The notes below the pieces were generated by a model, which was not told the DNA's origin, ran no database searches, and saw nothing but the letters and a program-made list of their open reading frames with translations. Of a stretch of DNA of 9,038 nucleotides, positions 7,030 to 9,038 are shown one piece after another; positions within the stretch are counted from its first letter, which is position 1, and every line of letters begins with the position of its first letter. The DNA lies in NCBI GenBank assembly GCA_964526965.1, contig CAZGML010000052.1:1-9038 (forward strand). Reading direction: 5' to 3'. The stretch comes from UBA6265 sp964526965 (GTDB lineage: Bacteria > Chloroflexota > Chloroflexia > Thermomicrobiales > UBA6265). Made by a program: the position numbers and the translations under genes.

Positions 7030-7721
7030 GGTTTGCCTACCTCCTGCAACGTTCCTTCGTCGAGATGAAGGATCCGGTCAGCCTTACGTGCGATCTCCAG
7101 GTCGTGCGTTACCAGGATGAGCGTGATGTTGTCCCTGCGGGCCAGGTCCACCAAAAGCTCCAGCACATTTTCTCCGGTATCCACATCCAGCGCCCCGGTA
7201 GGCTCATCGGCAAGGATGATTGGCGGCTCGGTGACAAGGGCGCGCGCAATTGCCACGCGCTGTTGCTCACCACCGCTCAGTAGGTGAGGCAAAGAGTGAA
7301 GACGATCACCAAGGCCCACGCGCTCGAGCGCCTTGGTTGCTCGTTGCGTCCGGGTATCAAGATCGTGCGATGAACCATACATCAGCGCTTCGGTGACGTT
7401 GCCGACTGCCGACCGACGTGCGAGAAGGTGGAACTGCTGAAACACAAATCCCAGGGTAGAGAAGCGCAAGCCCGCCCGCTCTGTATCGGAAATACCTGTG
7501 GTGTCTGTGCCTCGTACGTACACGCTCCCCCTGGTGGGAGTATCCAGCAAACCAAGGAGATTCAGCAGTGTAGATTTGCCAGAGCCAGATCGGCCGGTGA
7601 CAGCGATGACCTCGCCGGGATTCCCGTGACAGTCGATTCCTTTCAGGATCTGGAGGTTGGTGCCATCGGGCAGCTGCACACTCTTATGCACATCTCGAAG
7701 CTCCATCGAATGTGTGGTCAT
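7026..7721 (-). CDS. MacB/LolD-type ABC transporter ATP-binding protein
   Basis: This cytoplasmic ATPase would energise the adjacent FtsX-type permease. At 231 residues it has the usual length for LolD/MacB-type nucleotide-binding domains. It contains Walker A GRSGSGKST (43-51), Q-loop GFVFQQFHLL (91-100, Q95), signature LSGGEQQR (148-155), Walker B IILADEPTGALD (168-179, catalytic E173) and the switch histidine in VTHD (H206). FQQFHLL and ADEPTGALD are typical of this subfamily. All catalytic residues are intact. The ATG at 7721 overlaps the stop of the upstream adaptor gene (ATGA). Its 3' end overlaps the permease start in the same way, so one ATPase is made per adaptor and permease in a coupled unit. 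Only a weak purine stretch precedes the start. A second in-frame ATG lies five codons later and could be used instead. Confidence 0.95.
   Translation of the reverse strand: MTTHSMELRDVHKSVQLPDGTNLQILKGIDCHGNPGEVIAVTGRSGSGKSTLLNLLGLLDTPTRGSVYVRGTDTTGISDTERAGLRFSTLGFVFQQFHLLARRSAVGNVTEALMYGSSHDLDTRTQRATKALERVGLGDRLHSLPHLLSGGEQQRVAIARALVTEPPIILADEPTGALDVDTGENVLELLVDLARRDNITLILVTHDLEIARKADRILHLDEGTLQEVGKP
7039..7045 (-). promoter_or_regulatory. Strong Shine-Dalgarno for the permease, inside the ATPase gene
   Basis: AGGAGGT on the minus strand lies 9 bases before the permease ATG (7029) and within the last codons of the ATPase gene. It is the best ribosome-binding site in the window and fixes the permease start at the ATGA overlap. 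Confidence 0.8.
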
Positions 7722-8380
7722 CGGTCGGCCTGCTCGAAATCGGATTGAACAGGAAACCGCAATACCGAATCACCCTCCTCGAGGCCATCGAGAATCTCCA
7801 CCGCTTGCATGTCACTGTGGCCGAGCTTCACTTCTCGGGCTTCTGTGGTGCCGTCATCGTGAATGACGATAACCTGACCGGTATCGGCTGCTCCGAGTAC
7901 TGCGCTGGTAGGCAGGCCAACCGCATCCTGTGGCGGTTCCATATACAGCACCATGGTACCGGCGAGCCCATCAACCACCCGTACGTCGTCAGGAATACTG
8001 CAACTCATGCTCATTCCCTGAGACGCGCGTTCGATGCCAATCCAATCGCACTCGAATCCTCCGGGTCCTCCATAAAGGGTGACCTGAACACCCGCGGGAG
8101 GGTCCATGAGGCGGTACGCGAGTTCAGCCGGGGAAATAGCTGCGCGGAAGATGAAGCCGTTGTCCGCTTCAGTAACCGTTCCCTGACCCGAGCTCGAAGG
8201 GACCAGAGTAACGAGTTCGAGCTGAACAGTTTCTCGATCCTGTGCAGTAAGCTGCGGCACGCCAAGCTCCAAGCCAGATTCGTCAGTCGCAGCCTCGATG
8301 ATTACCCAACTGGTGCCAGCAGAAAGCACGATGACCACGATGATTCCGATGATCGCCCTGGCGAATGATGATCTCGTCAC
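7718..8380 (-). CDS. Short membrane-anchored adaptor of the membrane-fusion (HlyD/MacA-like) family, without lipoyl and hairpin domains
   Basis: This is probably the extracytoplasmic adaptor of the ABC system encoded directly downstream. The 220 residues begin with an N-terminal anchor helix (about 9-30, IIGIIVVIVLSAG). A beta-barrel-like region follows (about 75-118, containing FRAAISPAELA and GVQVTLYGG). The C-terminal part carries the usual membrane-fusion pattern: GLPTSAVL (155-162), GQVIVIHDDGTTEAREVKLG (168-187) and VEILDGLEEGDSVL (194-207). MacA/HlyD proteins are much longer (roughly 370-480 residues) and insert a lipoyl domain and coiled-coil hairpin. Actinobacterial relatives carry a peptidoglycan-binding module instead. 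Neither is present here. C111 and C127 could form a disulfide outside the membrane. The start is GTG, overlapping the previous stop as GTGA, with AAGGA 8 bases upstream. Its own stop overlaps the ATPase start. The family call rests on C-terminal pattern and context. Confidence 0.75.
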   Translation of the reverse strand: MTRSSFARAIIGIIVVIVLSAGTSWVIIEAATDESGLELGVPQLTAQDRETVQLELVTLVPSSSGQGTVTEADNGFIFRAAISPAELAYRLMDPPAGVQVTLYGGPGGFECDWIGIERASQGMSMSCSIPDDVRVVDGLAGTMVLYMEPPQDAVGLPTSAVLGAADTGQVIVIHDDGTTEAREVKLGHSDMQAVEILDGLEEGDSVLRFPVQSDFEQADR

Positions 8381-9038
8381 GCTTCTATTCCTTTTCGCAG
8401 ATGGTCGGTACGAACAGCTCGCTCATTCATGTCTTGTACGTCCTGACACATAGACGCAGCCTGGGCGACGGTGCGGAGATCACCAGCTTGTGCGGCTCGT
8501 GCTACCGAGAGGTCATAGCCGCCAGACTCATCCCTCCACCACGTCGGGAAGTCTGAATAGGTAGTTGGATATCCTCTGGCATTTTCGTCAATCCAAAATG
8601 TTGCGGCTGCGAGGGTTTCGGAATCGGATTCCTGATAGGCTTCCACCCAGGTTATGATCCACTGACAACTGGCAACACCCGATACCATCATGTGCGGCCA
8701 TGCTCGTTCAAAGGAGCCTTGCTGCGCTTCGGGGAACCGGGTTATCAGGGATTCGATCGCCTCGTCCGTTGGAATGCGATCTATTGGCCAGGCAATCTGA
8801 GTCTTCACGCACTGCATGTCATGCAGCGTTGTTTCGAAGTCGGTGAACTCTACTGCCTCGGGGTTCGTCGGTTCGCATTGTTCTGGAAACCAATACTGGA
8901 TCGAGTCCGGGATCTCATCTGCACTGGTGAACTCAACAGCTTCAACCGATGTTTCCGGAGAGCTGGGAGGTATAGGAGAACCGGCTGCTGTCGCCGGGAT
9001 CGTTGCCGTTGGAACTGGAGTGGAGGATTGATCCTCCG
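8377..9038 (-). CDS. Exported protein of unknown function, first visible gene of the transporter operon; N-terminus outside window
   Basis: I do not recognise this family. The frame is open from the stop at 8377 to the right edge, giving 219 visible residues; the internal ATG at 8817 is not needed as a start. The visible N-terminus is a Pro/Ser/Thr/Ala-rich linker (residues 1-32, including TPVPTAT and PIPPSSPETS). Such linkers usually join a signal, lipobox or transmembrane anchor to an external domain, so export is inferred; the anchor itself lies beyond the edge. The globular part is hydrophilic and Trp-rich (W49, W83, W113, W126, W130, W148, W166, W167). It has four cysteines (54, 76, 124, 197), which could form two disulfides. 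The hexapeptide EAVEFT occurs twice (32-37 and 60-65). The stop overlaps the adaptor GTG as GTGA, so it is probably a coupled component or substrate-interacting partner of the transporter. It could also be a lipoprotein cargo or sensor. Confidence 0.75.
   Translation of the reverse strand, partial: EDQSSTPVPTATIPATAAGSPIPPSSPETSVEAVEFTSADEIPDSIQYWFPEQCEPTNPEAVEFTDFETTLHDMQCVKTQIAWPIDRIPTDEAIESLITRFPEAQQGSFERAWPHMMVSGVASCQWIITWVEAYQESDSETLAAATFWIDENARGYPTTYSDFPTWWRDESGGYDLSVARAAQAGDLRTVAQAASMCQDVQDMNERAVRTDHLRKGIEA
8389..8393 (-). promoter_or_regulatory. Shine-Dalgarno deciding the GTG start of the adaptor
   Basis: AAGGA (within AAAAGGAAT, minus strand) lies 8 bases upstream of the GTG at 8380, inside the end of the preceding gene. 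It supports the GTG that overlaps that gene's TGA as the true start. Confidence 0.65.

Noticed and set aside
7712..8368. Plus-strand open frame (218 codons) opposite the adaptor gene
   Set aside because: The minus-strand frame has an anchor helix, a membrane-fusion C-terminal pattern, a Shine-Dalgarno and coupled overlaps on both sides. The plus-strand frame has none of these.
8377..8817. The ATG at 8817 as the start of the unknown exported protein
   Set aside because: The frame stays open upstream to the window edge through a Pro/Ser/Thr linker and a conserved-looking segment, and no Shine-Dalgarno stands before that ATG. It is an internal methionine.
1..9038. CRISPR arrays, tRNA or rRNA genes, insertion sequences, toxin-antitoxin or phage genes
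   Set aside because: I found no regular direct repeats, transposase-like frames, terminal inverted repeats or RNA-gene signatures. Nearly all of the window is covered by six ordinary genes.

Overview
The window is bacterial chromosomal DNA, densely coding, with a GC content that looks moderately high (estimated by eye). It carries six genes: five on the minus strand and one on the plus strand. Two features lean towards Chloroflexota, possibly the Thermomicrobia group. One is a Thr/Pro linker of the TPVPTAT kind on an exported protein. The other is an envelope-export operon that looks monoderm in style. This assignment is tentative and rests on protein style, not on a marker-gene comparison.

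Left part (1-1793, minus): lepA, encoding the ribosome-associated GTPase EF4, complete except for its last few C-terminal residues, which lie beyond the window edge. Next comes a 269-bp divergent intergenic region (1794-2062). It holds an extended -10 promoter and, directly downstream, a perfect 7-3-7 palindrome resembling a Fur-family operator. Both face the plus-strand gene.

Centre (2063-4027, plus): a P1B-type metal-exporting ATPase of the P1B-4 subgroup, with SPC in the ion-path helix, HEGS in the last helix pair and no N-terminal metal-binding domain. The operator and this subgroup together suggest efflux of Fe(II) or another first-row transition metal under a Fur-family metalloregulator. 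The gene converges on, and overlaps by 3 bp, a murJ-like lipid II flippase gene (4024-5691, minus).

Right part (5692-9038, minus): a tightly packed transport operon. In transcription order it encodes an exported Cys-containing protein of unknown function (running off the right edge), a short membrane-anchored adaptor of the membrane-fusion type, a MacB/LolD-type ABC ATPase and a MacB/FtsX-type permease. Each successive pair overlaps by the four bases GTGA or ATGA, implying translational coupling and a multi-component complex. murJ follows 45 bp downstream and may be read through from this operon or from its own weak promoter.

The most notable observations are the Fur-like operator on a P1B-4 ATPase, the compact adaptor lacking lipoyl and hairpin domains beside an unrecognised exported partner, and a MurJ that lacks an arginine important in the E. 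coli flippase.
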